A stretch of DNA of 64,000 nucleotides from Mesorhizobium_K quangtriensis (GCF_040081925.1 NZ_JBEBMF010000002.1:310001-374000); one strand, 5' to 3'; shown: positions 16,936 to 25,962, counted from the first letter of the stretch. Translations and numbers: made by a program. Notes: a model not told the origin generated them from the letters alone.

Positions 16936-17038
16936 GCGCAAACTCCGGGATGTTTTGGTTGGATAGACTGGAGGGGATATGAGCGATCTAGCTTGATCGC
17001 ACAGGAAAGGGAAGATCGCCAACCGGTTGGAGGTGGGG

Positions 17039-17554
17039 TTACCGCCGGGCCTTGGCGACTGCCTTGCGCTTGGCCTCGTCGATCAGGCCGTTGGCGACCT
17101 GCATGCGCCGGAGGGCCTGCTGTCTCAGATGCGATGGAACACGATCCGGATGGTTCTTCAGCGCAAACATCCTTCTCAGCCGATTGAGATCGGGAGATGC
17201 CGGCCCATCCAGCCCTAGTTCGATGGCAATGATTGCAGGATCTGTCGAAAGCATCTGGATCGAAACATCTTCCGCTTCGACGGATCGATCCATGGCCGGC
17301 TGCGAATCCTCTACCCCCTGCTCCGCTTCGAGTTCTCCAAGCAGAGCCTTCAGTTCTGCTTCGACATCTTCGCTCGACAGTCGATATTCGGCAGCGACGG
17401 CATCACCGGAAACCTTGATGCGGCCCGAGTGAAGCTCTTCCGCGACAGCCAGATAATCGAACGGAATCGCATGCCGCGGAGACGGTTCCGCGGCCACTTC
17501 GGCAGCCACGAACAAATCGTCTAGCAACGATGCGAAATCGCCTTTCGTAGCCGT
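17039..17554 (-). CDS. J-domain-like protein with possible ACG start
   Basis: The carboxyl end forms a minimal J-domain: LRRMFALKNHPDRVP with the HPD tripeptide (about residues 135-137 from the ACG start), then RRMQVANGLIDEAKRK. HPD is the part that stimulates DnaK. The amino part is acidic and helical, without recognised domains. A near-perfect ribosome site AGGAGG (complement of 17560-17565) sits inside the frame with no ATG, GTG or TTG at usable distance. ACG at 17554 lies 5 nt after it, so I chose that codon. The only earlier in-frame start is TTG 17608, with no ribosome site. Otherwise the real start codon has mutated. Confidence 0.65.
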   Translation of the reverse strand, partial: TATKGDFASLLDDLFVAAEVAAEPSPRHAIPFDYLAVAEELHSGRIKVSGDAVAAEYRLSSEDVEAELKALLGELEAEQGVEDSQPAMDRSVEAEDVSIQMLSTDPAIIAIELGLDGPASPDLNRLRRMFALKNHPDRVPSHLRQQALRRMQVANGLIDEAKRKAVAKARR

Positions 17555-18000
17555 GGCAACCTCCTGAGACAAACTCGCCTGCCGTCGTGTCGGGAAACAT
17601 AGGCGCAACCCGGTTAAAATTCGCGACCCAGCTTATGTTGAAATTTAGCGATCGAGACAGCATGCGCCCACCCGCATAGCTGCCATGCGCCATGTTGCAG
17701 TGCACAATCTCTTAGAATCGATTAGATTTCGAGTGGGAGGTCCAATTGGAGCTGGACAAAAGGTGTTCAGGACAGAGTTGTTCTCCCGCCCGCGCCCCAC
17801 TGAGCAGGTTCATTTCAGTGCCGCGCTAGCCCTGCTCCATGCGATGTGCAAGGCCGACTACGCTGAACTCGGCGCACGCCCGGCTGACTTCCCGCGTCAC
17901 CCACGTCAACTCGCAGGACGCTGATCCAGCGACAAACCTTCCGTCAATCGCCTGCCGCAATCAATGTTATGCTGTCTTCGAAGCGGCGGAGATTCTCGAC
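17555..18000. other. Divergent spacer upstream of the DUF1176 gene
   Basis: About 390-440 bp without a supported gene. A TTGCAGTGCACAA motif near 17694-17706 resembles TTGCA-rich sites in front of PHB-related genes in rhizobia, but no phasin gene follows. The short open frames here lack family-like sequence. Confidence 0.35.
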
Positions 18001-19053
18001 ATGCGCATGACGACCCTTGCCTTGCCCACGGCAGTTCTCCTGACCTGCATTCCCAACTTCACAGCACATGCACAGGAAACGCGATACATCGATGACCGCT
18101 CCAGCGCGGCATCGTTGATTCAGTCCTTCTACAACGCCATAAACCGCCAGGAATATGCGCGCGCCTGGGACTATTTCGGCGACCAGAAACCCGCAAAGGA
18201 TCTCGATGCCTTTGCGAAGGGGTATCAGGGTACGCAGCAGGTGAACGTCATAACCGGCAGCGTGGCATCCGAAGGTGCTGCCGGCAGCACCTTTTATTAT
18301 CTGCCGGTGGCTATAATCGCCTTCGACAAGGCGGGCGGCGAGAAGGTGTTTGCCGGATGCTACACGCTGAGACTCGCAAACCCCGCGATTCAGGGAGAGC
18401 CGTTCCGTCCGCTGCATATAGAGAAGGGCAGCCTGAAACCGTCGACCGTGAGCTACGAGGATGCGCTGCCGAAAGACTGCCCGGATGCGCCAGCGCCCGA
18501 GCAGACCGACACCATATTGTCGGACGTAAGGACGCTGTTCGATACGATGCACCCGGAATGTGACCGGCATCTGCCGGGAGGTGACCCGGCCAATGCCGAA
18601 GTCGAGCAATATACGATTCCGTATCGCTACAGCACCGATGCCGACGGCGACCCTGAGAGGACAGCCCGGTTATTTCGGTTCTATTGCGGCACCGGTGCCT
18701 ACAATGAGAGCCACGTCTACTACCAGCATAACGAGGATGAAGGCCTCCGCGAGGTGCAGTTCGCCACGCCTGAACTGGATGTCCGCTATGAAGACGACAA
18801 TAGCGACGAGAAGGTCGATAGCGTGTCGATCATCGGCTACAAGGCCACGCCCAAGCTGATCAACTCGTTCTACGACGAAGGCAGTCACTCCATCACCTCG
18901 CACGGCAAATGGCGCGGGGTCGGTGACGCGTCCGATTCAGGCACATGGCTCTTCCGGAACGGCGAATTCACGCTGGTGAAATACGACGTCGATGCGTCCT
19001 ACGACGGCGAGATCAATCCGGAGACGGTGCTCGACTACGACACCGCGCCCTGA
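18001..19053 (+). CDS. DUF1176 family secreted protein
   Basis: A 350-aa exported protein. The first 25 residues (MRMTTLALPTAVLLTC, then TAHAQ) form a signal peptide with an AHA-Q cleavage site. The mature part first shows an NTF2-like or DUF4864-like region (SLIQSFYNAINRQEYARAWDYF). It then has a DUF1176-style second half with SHVYYQHNEDEGLREVQFA and a final GTWLFRNGEFTLVKYDVD. The function is unknown. GGAG 10 nt before ATG 18001 supports this start; the frame is open further up but without a signal sequence. It ends 5 bp from the convergent hydrolase gene. Confidence 0.75.
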   Translation: MRMTTLALPTAVLLTCIPNFTAHAQETRYIDDRSSAASLIQSFYNAINRQEYARAWDYFGDQKPAKDLDAFAKGYQGTQQVNVITGSVASEGAAGSTFYYLPVAIIAFDKAGGEKVFAGCYTLRLANPAIQGEPFRPLHIEKGSLKPSTVSYEDALPKDCPDAPAPEQTDTILSDVRTLFDTMHPECDRHLPGGDPANAEVEQYTIPYRYSTDADGDPERTARLFRFYCGTGAYNESHVYYQHNEDEGLREVQFATPELDVRYEDDNSDEKVDSVSIIGYKATPKLINSFYDEGSHSITSHGKWRGVGDASDSGTWLFRNGEFTLVKYDVDASYDGEINPETVLDYDTAP

Positions 19054-19057
19054 GCGA

Positions 19058-19936
19058 TCAGCGAACCGAGAGCATCCAGTTCAGCGTCTCGCGCCAGTCC
19101 AGCATTCGGATCGGCGTTCCATGCGTGCCCGTTTCGAATCGCACGAACCGCGCCGGATAGCCGGGGGAGCGCTCCGTGATCGACCTGAAAAAGGCCTCCT
19201 GCTTCTCGACCGGAAAAACGGTGTCGCGGCTACCTTGGCCAAAAAACACGGGGACCTTCGCCTTGAAGCCTGCGCTGGAGAGAAAGCTGTCATCCCAGAG
19301 CGAGCCCAGCAGCAGCAATCCTGAAATCTGGTTGGCCGTCGTGCGGTTGGAAGCCAGTTGCCAGCAAAGCATGCCGCCCATTGACCCGCAGGCAACGAAG
19401 ATCTTCGCTCCGGGCGATTTTGCAGCATAGTGGTCGATCAACGCCGCGATCTGATTGGCGCCGTTTTCGCCGAAGTCGGGGAAATCCGGCGACAAATAGA
19501 GCCCGCCATTAGCGACCATCAAATTCTTGATGCGGTTGAAATTGCCGCCAAAGGTGAAATCGTCGACCCCCTGCTTCCGGCTTCCCCCCTGCCCGTGAAG
19601 ATAGATGGTGATGATCTGCGCACCTTCGGTCTTGCCAACAGCGAAATGCCGGATCGTGCCCGCATCCGTTTTGAGGCCAAGATCCTTCTGAGCCTTCCTG
19701 ACGCCGGTCGAGATGTAGTTTCCACGCACCCTGCGTTCTGGAATCTGGTCGCGCTTGTTGATGTCGCGGGCCTCGTTGTAGTCGACAACGGTATAGGCTC
19801 CGCCGCCTTCCGAAGACAGGATGGCAGGATACGCGAACAATTCGTCCTTGAACGGCTTGAGCGTCAGCGCGAAGACGCTGTCGACTAGCGAAAGGGACAG
19901 CAAGCCGGAGAGAAGCAGCGAGATGCGAAAGGTCAT
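19058..19936 (-). CDS. Secreted alpha/beta hydrolase
   Basis: A 292-aa serine hydrolase with a signal peptide (MTFRISLLLSGLLSLSLVDS, cleavage near VFA-L). The nucleophile elbow ACGSMGGM places S185 in GxSxG. An oxyanion HGQGG lies at 114-118, the acid is likely in GSRDTVFP near 237, and the histidine is in GTHGTP near 275. It is periplasmic or secreted; substrate unknown. The small group with VSTGVR-like central segments is found in rhizobia as a lone hydrolase. It lies just downstream of the molybdenum cofactor operon (3 bp gap), so it may be its last gene. Confidence 0.8.
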   Translation of the reverse strand: MTFRISLLLSGLLSLSLVDSVFALTLKPFKDELFAYPAILSSEGGGAYTVVDYNEARDINKRDQIPERRVRGNYISTGVRKAQKDLGLKTDAGTIRHFAVGKTEGAQIITIYLHGQGGSRKQGVDDFTFGGNFNRIKNLMVANGGLYLSPDFPDFGENGANQIAALIDHYAAKSPGAKIFVACGSMGGMLCWQLASNRTTANQISGLLLLGSLWDDSFLSSAGFKAKVPVFFGQGSRDTVFPVEKQEAFFRSITERSPGYPARFVRFETGTHGTPIRMLDWRETLNWMLSVR

Positions 19937-19939
19937 CGG

Positions 19940-21547
19940 TCAGTCTTGAAGCACGCCGCCGGCGCTTTCAAGCGCATCCTGCGTATCGACGTCGATCGAT
20001 GCCCCTGCCCCGATCTCGACGTCGATCACCTCAGCCAGCCCGGACTCGACCAAATGCCGCGCACCTGTGTCTCCTTCCGTCGTGGAGACCTGACCGAAAA
20101 GCGCACGCGGCAAAATGACGGGATTACCGCGCTTGCCGTCATGCGTGGCGCGGACGATCGCCTGCCCGCCCGCCTTGCGAAACGCGGTGACGAGCCTGTC
20201 CATGTCGGCAACGGAAACCTCAGGCATGTCGCCCAGGAGGATCAGCGCGCCTGAGGACGGCGGCAAGGCTGCGACGCCGGCTTTCAGGGAACTTGAGAGC
20301 CCCGACTCGAAATCGGGATTGTGCACGATATCCACGTCGAGGCCGTCTAGGGTGTCACGAACGCGCTCAGCCTGGTGGCCAATCACGACGACAGCGCCCT
20401 GAACCAGGGAAGCAAGCGCGCGTTCGGCTGTCTGCCGGATCAGGGGGCGACCGGAAAAGAGCGCCATGAGCTTGTTCGGCCCGCGCATGCGGCTCGACCG
20501 ACCGGCGGCCAGAATGACTGCATGCACATCGACGGGCCTTGCGGCAACCGAAGCCTCGCGTGGCTGTGGACGCGTTGGAATTTCCATAAGGAGGCCGCCG
20601 ACGCCCATCCCAGCTATGTCGTCTTCCGTCACGTCGAGGCCAGCGATCAGGCGGTCGAGCACCCAGTCGAAACCATTCTCCTTCGGGCTACGCGCACAGC
20701 CGGGCGCGCCGATGACAGGCTTGCCGTTCAATCGTCCCAGCACCAGGAGATTGCCGGGATCGACCGGCATGCCTGCGCGCAGCACCTCGCCCCCAGCCCG
20801 CCTGATGGCGGACGGAATGACGTCATCGAAATCACAAAGCGCGGACGCTCCGAAAACGATCACCATGTCGTTTGTCGCCGAAAAGGTCGTCATTGCCTCA
20901 GCCAGAGGCAGCGTCGAATGCGCCACGCGCCTTTCCTCGCCGATCACGCTGCCAGAACGCGCCAGCCTCGCCGACGTGATACGCGTGGTCTTCGCGAGAA
21001 CGCTTTCCTTCAGGCCAGGAAGCACCGTCTGGATGAGGCCCACCGACACGGAGCGAAATGGATGAACCGCGAATATGTCGGAAAGCGACAGGAGCGATGT
21101 CGCCTGGTCGATCAATCGACGGTCGACGGCAAACGGAATGATCTTCACCGTGGCCACCATGTCGCCGCGCCCGACCGGCTTGTAGGCCGCGATGGTGGCA
21201 AGGGTGATCGAAGGGTCGAGCACGTTCAGGCGATCAACCAGCGCCTTGTCGACCGCAAACAGGCCTGCTTGCCTGGCATACAGGTTGACCCTCCCGGTCG
21301 AAGCCGGCTTGGCCTCGATACCGTCGAAGCGCATGGCCGCAACGATCCGTGTCGCAGCGGCATCTTCATCGATATCCTCGGACGAGAGAACAGCCGCCAC
21401 AACTTCCGCGACACCCGCCTCGCGCATGAACGCGACATCTTCTGCCGTCAGGCAATGCGCTTTGCGGAAGGATTTTCCGCCGACGGCAACGGCATGGGCA
21501 AGCAATGCGCCCTCGGCTTCCGCAAGCGGAACCGGGCCGAATCTCAC
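19940..21547 (-). CDS. Molybdopterin-binding (MoeA/MoaB-like) and MobA-like nucleotidyltransferase fusion
   Basis: A 535-aa two-domain protein. Residues 1-335 form a MoCF-type molybdopterin-binding domain with MVIVFGASALCDFDDVIP and GMPVDPGNLLVLG. Residues 341-535 form a MobA/MocA-like transferase with the signature VILAAGRSSRMRGPNKL at 344-360, an LLGDMPEV metal site and the RGNPVILP segment. The fusion probably activates Moco and adds CMP or GMP for xanthine-dehydrogenase-type enzymes. GTG 21547 overlaps the XdhC stop in GTGA; the longer open frame to 21778 is antisense-like junk over xdhC. It is the last of a four-gene Moco-maturation operon. Confidence 0.88.
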   Translation of the reverse strand: MRFGPVPLAEAEGALLAHAVAVGGKSFRKAHCLTAEDVAFMREAGVAEVVAAVLSSEDIDEDAAATRIVAAMRFDGIEAKPASTGRVNLYARQAGLFAVDKALVDRLNVLDPSITLATIAAYKPVGRGDMVATVKIIPFAVDRRLIDQATSLLSLSDIFAVHPFRSVSVGLIQTVLPGLKESVLAKTTRITSARLARSGSVIGEERRVAHSTLPLAEAMTTFSATNDMVIVFGASALCDFDDVIPSAIRRAGGEVLRAGMPVDPGNLLVLGRLNGKPVIGAPGCARSPKENGFDWVLDRLIAGLDVTEDDIAGMGVGGLLMEIPTRPQPREASVAARPVDVHAVILAAGRSSRMRGPNKLMALFSGRPLIRQTAERALASLVQGAVVVIGHQAERVRDTLDGLDVDIVHNPDFESGLSSSLKAGVAALPPSSGALILLGDMPEVSVADMDRLVTAFRKAGGQAIVRATHDGKRGNPVILPRALFGQVSTTEGDTGARHLVESGLAEVIDVEIGAGASIDVDTQDALESAGGVLQD

Positions 21548-22260
21548 GCCGCCTCGCCCTTCGGCAGACGATCGTTCCCGACTCCGCGCGAGCGAAAGGC
21601 GCGGACGATCTGCGCCAGTATGGCCACGGCGATTTCGGCTGGGCTGGAGGCGCCGATGTCGAGACCGATCGGGGCCGCAATGCGCTCGACCTGCGTGGCA
21701 GTCGCATCGAGCGCCAGCAGCCTTTCGACGCGTTTTGCGTGGGTCTTCCGGCTGCCAAGGGCACCGACATAGAAACACCCGGCGTCGAGCGCTGCCTTCA
21801 GCGCAAAATCGTCGATCTTCGGATCGTGTGTGACGGCCGCGAGCGCCGAATAGGCGTCAAGGGGCCGCGCGGCAAGAACGGTTTCGGGCCAATCGGCGAA
21901 CAGCTCGACATCCGGAAAGCGATCGGCACTTGCAAAGGCCGTGCGGGGGTCGATCAACTCGATGGGGTAGCCAGCGATACGAGCCATGGGAGCAAGCGCC
22001 TGGCTTATGTGGACCGCACCGATCACGACCAGACGCGGTTGCGGCAGATAGGTGTTCAGGAACAGGCTTCTGCCGCCAGCCTCCACCAGACCGGAATTGC
22101 CGGTGCGAAACGCCTTGGCGACGGCCTCGCCCAGTTCTCCGCCGACCTCTTCGTTTTCGCGAACCAAACGGGCGCTGCCGTCATAGAGGTCCTTGACCAG
22201 AACCACCGCGCGTCTCGCCCGGCGTTCGTCATTTAAAGCGTTGAGCAGGGCGAACTCCAT
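21544..22260 (-). CDS. XdhC family protein, Rossmann-domain part
   Basis: A 238-aa XdhC-type protein. The carboxyl two-thirds is the XdhC Rossmann domain: PRLVVIGAVHISQALAPMA near 75-93, then IELIDPRTAF, and the sulfur-chemistry region ALGSRKTHAKR near 192-202. It closes with a GLDIGASSPAEIAVAILAQIV segment. XdhC inserts sulfurated Moco into xanthine dehydrogenase and its relatives. The small amino-domain relative (22270-22608) is encoded 9 bp upstream, so the protein is split in two. It is translationally coupled to the downstream fusion gene. Confidence 0.9.
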   Translation of the reverse strand: MEFALLNALNDERRARRAVVLVKDLYDGSARLVRENEEVGGELGEAVAKAFRTGNSGLVEAGGRSLFLNTYLPQPRLVVIGAVHISQALAPMARIAGYPIELIDPRTAFASADRFPDVELFADWPETVLAARPLDAYSALAAVTHDPKIDDFALKAALDAGCFYVGALGSRKTHAKRVERLLALDATATQVERIAAPIGLDIGASSPAEIAVAILAQIVRAFRSRGVGNDRLPKGEAA

Positions 22261-22269
22261 AATGCCGCC

Positions 22270-22608
22270 CTATCCCAGTCGCTCGACATGAACTTTGATG
22301 CGCCCGCCGCACGACAGTCCGACACGCCAGGCCGTCTCGTCGGCAACGCCGAATTCGAGAGTCCGCGCTTTCCCGGAATCGATGACGTCGATCGCCTCGG
22401 CCACGACAGCGCCCTCGACGCATCCGCCCGACACCGAGCCGTGAAAATTGCCGTCGACATCGACGACCAGATGGCTGCCTGCTGGTCGCGGCGCAGAACC
22501 CCAGGTCTCGACAACCGTGGCAATCGCCACACCCCGGCCCTCCGCCTTCCATCCTTCGGCGATGATCAGGGGATCGCGGACTTCATCGAGATGCGCGGTG
22601 CCGGCCAT
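22270..22608 (-). CDS. XdhC/CoxI amino-domain protein
   Basis: A 112-aa protein corresponding to the XdhC_CoxI amino domain. Its hallmarks are VAIATVVETWGSAPRPAGS and the cysteine motif FHGSVSGGCVEGAV, ending with GLSCGGRIKV. These two cysteine segments are the proposed cofactor-handling sites. ATG 22608 follows AGGAAGG at good spacing; longer in-frame sequence to 22659 overlaps the flavin reductase gene. It works with the Rossmann part encoded just downstream. Confidence 0.9.
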   Translation of the reverse strand: MAGTAHLDEVRDPLIIAEGWKAEGRGVAIATVVETWGSAPRPAGSHLVVDVDGNFHGSVSGGCVEGAVVAEAIDVIDSGKARTLEFGVADETAWRVGLSCGGRIKVHVERLG

Positions 22609-22633
22609 CGCCTTCCTTCTCGTCGCCACCGGC

Positions 22634-23128
22634 TCAAAAGAACCGGTAACCGCGTTCAAAATACATCAGCGGATGCGTCGCATCGCCGATACGGATGCCC
22701 TTCACCTCGCCAAACAGGACGCGATGCGTGGCGTGGTCCTTCGTATCGATGATCTCGCAATCGAACACGGCCAACCCGCCCAGCAGTGTTGGCGCGCCGG
22801 TCGAAATCTTGTCCCACTCGGCCACCGAGAACCGTTCCTCCACAGGGAGGCCAGTCTGGCCCGAAAATGCCTCTGCTAGGGCCTGCTGGTCCGATGCCAG
22901 CGTGTTAAGCGCGAAGTTGCCGTTCTTGATAAAGATATCGTTTTTGGGGTTCTCGCGGTTGAGGCACACCAGCACGGTTGGCGGCGTATCGGAAACCGAG
23001 CACGCAGCAATCACCGTCGTGCCGCGTTTTCCCGCTGACCCATTCGTCGTGATTACGTGCACTGCACCCGCAAACCGCGCCATGGCGTCGCGGTAGGTCT
23101 GTGGCCCGATATCGTTCTTTTTCAGCAC
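22634..23128 (-). CDS. Flavin reductase domain protein (RutF/HpaC-like)
   Basis: A 164-aa FMN-binding split-barrel protein of the flavin:NADH reductase family. Typical parts are YRDAMARFAGAVHVITTNG, GTTVIAACSVSDTPPTVLVCLN and the end GDATHPLMYFERGYRFF. It supplies reduced FMN to two-component monooxygenases. Here it is the first gene of the Moco-maturation operon, 25 bp upstream of the XdhC amino-domain gene. That is an unusual partner and suggests that the unseen target enzyme system includes a flavin-dependent step. Confidence 0.87.
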   Translation of the reverse strand: MLKKNDIGPQTYRDAMARFAGAVHVITTNGSAGKRGTTVIAACSVSDTPPTVLVCLNRENPKNDIFIKNGNFALNTLASDQQALAEAFSGQTGLPVEERFSVAEWDKISTGAPTLLGGLAVFDCEIIDTKDHATHRVLFGEVKGIRIGDATHPLMYFERGYRFF

Positions 23129-23292
23129 TCTCGAATTCCCTTGGACGGTCGTATGTCCTCCCAGATCATATATTGCTGGAATACCGGGCTAACAAGCAAC
23201 GGCATCTCCGCAGGCGAATGTCGGGCTTTGAGGCTTGCCGCGCGTCGCTTCCGCGCGTCATTGTACCCGAGATAGGAGAATCAACACCGCGC

Positions 23293-24354
23293 ATGCGATT
23301 TCTGGCAGCGATATTCTGCGCATTTGTCGCGTCTGCACCCGTCAGCGAGGCCGGAGCTCAAGCCCTGATCGGCGTTGCCGCGCCGCTTTCGGGCCCTTCC
23401 GCAATTCTCGGACAGCAAATGCGGACCGGCGCCAGCCTTGCAGCCGAAAGATTGAGGGATCCATCCGTCAGACTCGCCATCGCCGACGACGGCTGCACGG
23501 CCCAAGGTGGCGCGCGGGCGGCGCGCGAACTGCTTGCGGCTCAGGTGCAGGTCGTCATCGGCTTCCTGTGCAGCGAGGCACTCGAGGCGGCGCTTCCCAT
23601 CCTCAAACAGGCAAATATTCCGACGATCACAGTCGGGATTCGCACCGACAGCATAACGGACCGCCGAAATCGCACCGGGTGGCTGATCTATCGCCTTGGA
23701 CCTCGTGCAGACGACGAAAGGGAGGCAGCCGGCCAGCTTCTGACACGGCTCTGGCAGCGTGACCTGTTCGCGATCGTCGATGACGGTACGATCTACGGGC
23801 GCGAACTTGCCGAAAGCCTGCGCATCGCCGCCGAACAGGCCCGCCTTTCGCCTGTGTTCGTCGATACTTTCCGCCCGCAGCTCGACAACCAGATTGCGCT
23901 CATCGGCCGCTTGCAGCGCGCAGGCGCCACGCGCGCCTTCGTCGGCGGAGAGCGCGACGATGTCGCGGTCATATCGCGTGACGCGGCGCATCCCGAGGCG
24001 AATATCATCGTTGCATCGGGTGAAACCCTGCGTTCCGCAGGCGAAATACCGCTTGCGGCCGGAACGCTTATGGTCGCGCTGCCGGAATGGATAGACGTGG
24101 CGCTGCCCGAGGTCGCCAAGGCCTTTGCCGACAGGCAGTTGCTGGCGCAGGGCTATGTCCTGCCGGCCTACGCCGCCGTCGAGATTGCGCACACCGCAAT
24201 TGCCGGGCAGTTCTTGCCATCGGGACTGTCAGGCCGCGACTTCACGACCGCGATCGGGACAATACGTTTCGACGAGAACGGCGACCTCGGCGAAAACCCC
24301 TATCGGCTGTTCCGCTTCGACGGCACACGCTTCACCGAAGTGGCGGTCCCCTGA
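23293..24354 (+). CDS. Periplasmic amino-acid-type ABC substrate-binding protein
   Basis: A 353-aa leucine/isoleucine/valine-binding-type (type I periplasmic) protein. The signal peptide covers the first 24 residues (MRFLAAIFCAFVASAPVS, then GAQA). The mature start LIGVAAPLSGPSAILGQQMRTG is the family opening. QGYVLPAYAAVEIAHTAI near 300 and the final VGTIRFDENGDL-like segment (IGTIRFDENGDLGE) are also typical. No permease or ATPase gene is nearby, so it is an orphan binding protein. GGAG precedes ATG 23293 at 14 nt. Its stop overlaps the start of the P1 peptidase in TGATG. Confidence 0.85.
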   Translation: MRFLAAIFCAFVASAPVSEAGAQALIGVAAPLSGPSAILGQQMRTGASLAAERLRDPSVRLAIADDGCTAQGGARAARELLAAQVQVVIGFLCSEALEAALPILKQANIPTITVGIRTDSITDRRNRTGWLIYRLGPRADDEREAAGQLLTRLWQRDLFAIVDDGTIYGRELAESLRIAAEQARLSPVFVDTFRPQLDNQIALIGRLQRAGATRAFVGGERDDVAVISRDAAHPEANIIVASGETLRSAGEIPLAAGTLMVALPEWIDVALPEVAKAFADRQLLAQGYVLPAYAAVEIAHTAIAGQFLPSGLSGRDFTTAIGTIRFDENGDLGENPYRLFRFDGTRFTEVAVP

Positions 24355-25349
24355 TGTTCCGCACCGGAAAGCGCAACCTGATAACAGACGTTACCGGCCT
24401 GAGTGTGGGCAACATCTCGGACGAGAACTTGAAGTCAGGCGTAACCGTGGTCGTTTGCGACCAGCCGACTGTGGCCGGCGTGCAGGTTCTCGGCGGCGCG
24501 CCCGGCACACGCGAAACCGATCTCCTTGAACCCCACAACACCGTCGAGACCGTCAATGCCCTGACGCTTTCGGGCGGCTCGGCCTTCGGCCTCGACGCCG
24601 CTTCCGGCGTTCAGGCAGCCTTGCGGGAACGAGGCGTCGGCTTCGAGGTGCGCGGCAACGTGGTTCCGATTGTCCCGGCCGCGATCGTCTTCGACCTCGC
24701 AAACGGCGGCAACAAAAGCTGGGGACGCTATCCGCCCTATCGGGACTTGGGTTACGAGGCCGCGCAGTCCGCCTCCCGTGATTTTGCGATCGGCACGGCC
24801 GGTGCGGGCGTGGGGTCGCTTACCTCCGGTCTCAAGGGCGGATTAGGGTCTGCGTCCACCGTGCTCGACAACGGCATCACTATCGGAGCGCTCGCCGTCG
24901 TAAATGCCATCGGCTCCGTCACACTCGGTCGCAGCCGCCATTTCTGGGCAGCGCCTTTCGAAATCGGCGACGAGTTCGGAGGTCTGGGCTATCCCTCGCC
25001 TATACCGCAGGACGCCCGCCGCATCCTTCTGAAGTTCAGAGACCAGCTCGCAAACACCACGATTGCCGTCATCGCGACAGACGCGGCCATGACGACAGCA
25101 GCCGCAAAGCGGCTAGCGATCTGTGCTCATGACGGCTTCGCGCGGTCGATCTGGCCGACACATACGCCCGCCGACGGAGACCTGGTCTTCGCCCTCGCCA
25201 CGGGTACGAGCGGCAAGATTCTTTCATTCGACGATGCGATCGACCTTTACGCGGCTGCCGGCGCCACGATGGCGCGGGCGATAGCGCGTGGCATCTACGC
25301 CGCGACACCTTCTTCGAACGACCTCTTCCCCACATGGTCGTCGCGGTGA
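24354..25349 (+). CDS. P1 family (DmpA-like) aminopeptidase
   Basis: A 331-aa Ntn-type hydrolase of MEROPS family P1/S58. The amino end NLITDVTGLSVGNISDE and LTLSGGSAFGLDAASGV are family signatures. The autoprocessing site is in NTTIAVIATDA near residues 232-242, where the new amino-terminal threonine or serine acts as nucleophile. It cleaves amino-terminal residues from peptides or amides (DmpA is a D-Ala-esterase/L-aminopeptidase). Translational coupling to the upstream binding protein suggests uptake and hydrolysis of a peptide-like compound. Confidence 0.88.
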   Translation: MFRTGKRNLITDVTGLSVGNISDENLKSGVTVVVCDQPTVAGVQVLGGAPGTRETDLLEPHNTVETVNALTLSGGSAFGLDAASGVQAALRERGVGFEVRGNVVPIVPAAIVFDLANGGNKSWGRYPPYRDLGYEAAQSASRDFAIGTAGAGVGSLTSGLKGGLGSASTVLDNGITIGALAVVNAIGSVTLGRSRHFWAAPFEIGDEFGGLGYPSPIPQDARRILLKFRDQLANTTIAVIATDAAMTTAAAKRLAICAHDGFARSIWPTHTPADGDLVFALATGTSGKILSFDDAIDLYAAAGATMARAIARGIYAATPSSNDLFPTWSSR

Positions 25350-25371
25350 AATCGGGCGCGGAACATCGTTC

Positions 25372-25902
25372 TTGACCGAGGGAAGTGCCAAAGCCCAACC
25401 GAATGCAGGCTGGCTGAGAGGCGCCTGGGTCAACGCCTTTCCTCCGCTACTGCCCACCATGGTGGGCGCCTTTCTGTGGGCGCTGGCCATGTTCGCCAGT
25501 GCCGCGACCGTGCTTGTCTGGGACAACTGGCAGACGCCAGACAGGATCAGAACCATAGCGGGGTTCTTCGCGATGGGGGGCATTGTGGCTTTTCCGATCG
25601 GCATGATCCTCGCGCGGTTCCTTTCATACCGGCGCGCTGCCGAGACGGCCTTCGCGGCAGGTCTTGTCTCCCTTGCCGCTGCTTCCTTCGTCGCTATCGC
25701 CGGACTTTTCGCGCTTGAGTACCGTTCCTACTACGCCGAATGGCACGCAGAGACTTTCACCCGCGTCTGGTTTTTCCAGTTTGTTTTCACGATCGCGGTT
25801 GCACTTTATCAGTTCGCGGTCCTTGGCCTGCGGCTTTTCTTCCCCGTCGGGTTCATCGCGCTTATCCTCGCCGCCCTCTGGTTTGCACGTCAGCCGCGTT
25901 GA
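25372..25902 (+). CDS. Four-helix membrane protein of unknown function
   Basis: About 176 aa with four hydrophobic segments: around FLWALAMFASAATVLVW, a second starting near GFFAMGGIVAFPIGMILA, a third near LAAASFVAIAGLFAL, and a last double stretch VFTIAVALYQFAVLGLRLFF and FIALILAALWFA. No family recognised. The start is uncertain: TTG 25372 keeps the polar amino end short, while the frame is open back to 25288 inside the peptidase gene. It is positioned as the third gene after the peptidase. Confidence 0.6.
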   Translation: MTEGSAKAQPNAGWLRGAWVNAFPPLLPTMVGAFLWALAMFASAATVLVWDNWQTPDRIRTIAGFFAMGGIVAFPIGMILARFLSYRRAAETAFAAGLVSLAAASFVAIAGLFALEYRSYYAEWHAETFTRVWFFQFVFTIAVALYQFAVLGLRLFFPVGFIALILAALWFARQPR

Positions 25903-25962
25903 GCATTGTGGCCACCTCTGTTAGGGAGCGGCTACGTAAAAACGGACAGGAAAGCTTCCACG

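Noticed and set aside
17685..17924. Possible short gene in the spacer before the DUF1176 gene, near a TTGCAGTGCA motif
   Set aside because: No ribosome site or family-like sequence; the motif alone is insufficient evidence for a phasin-type gene.
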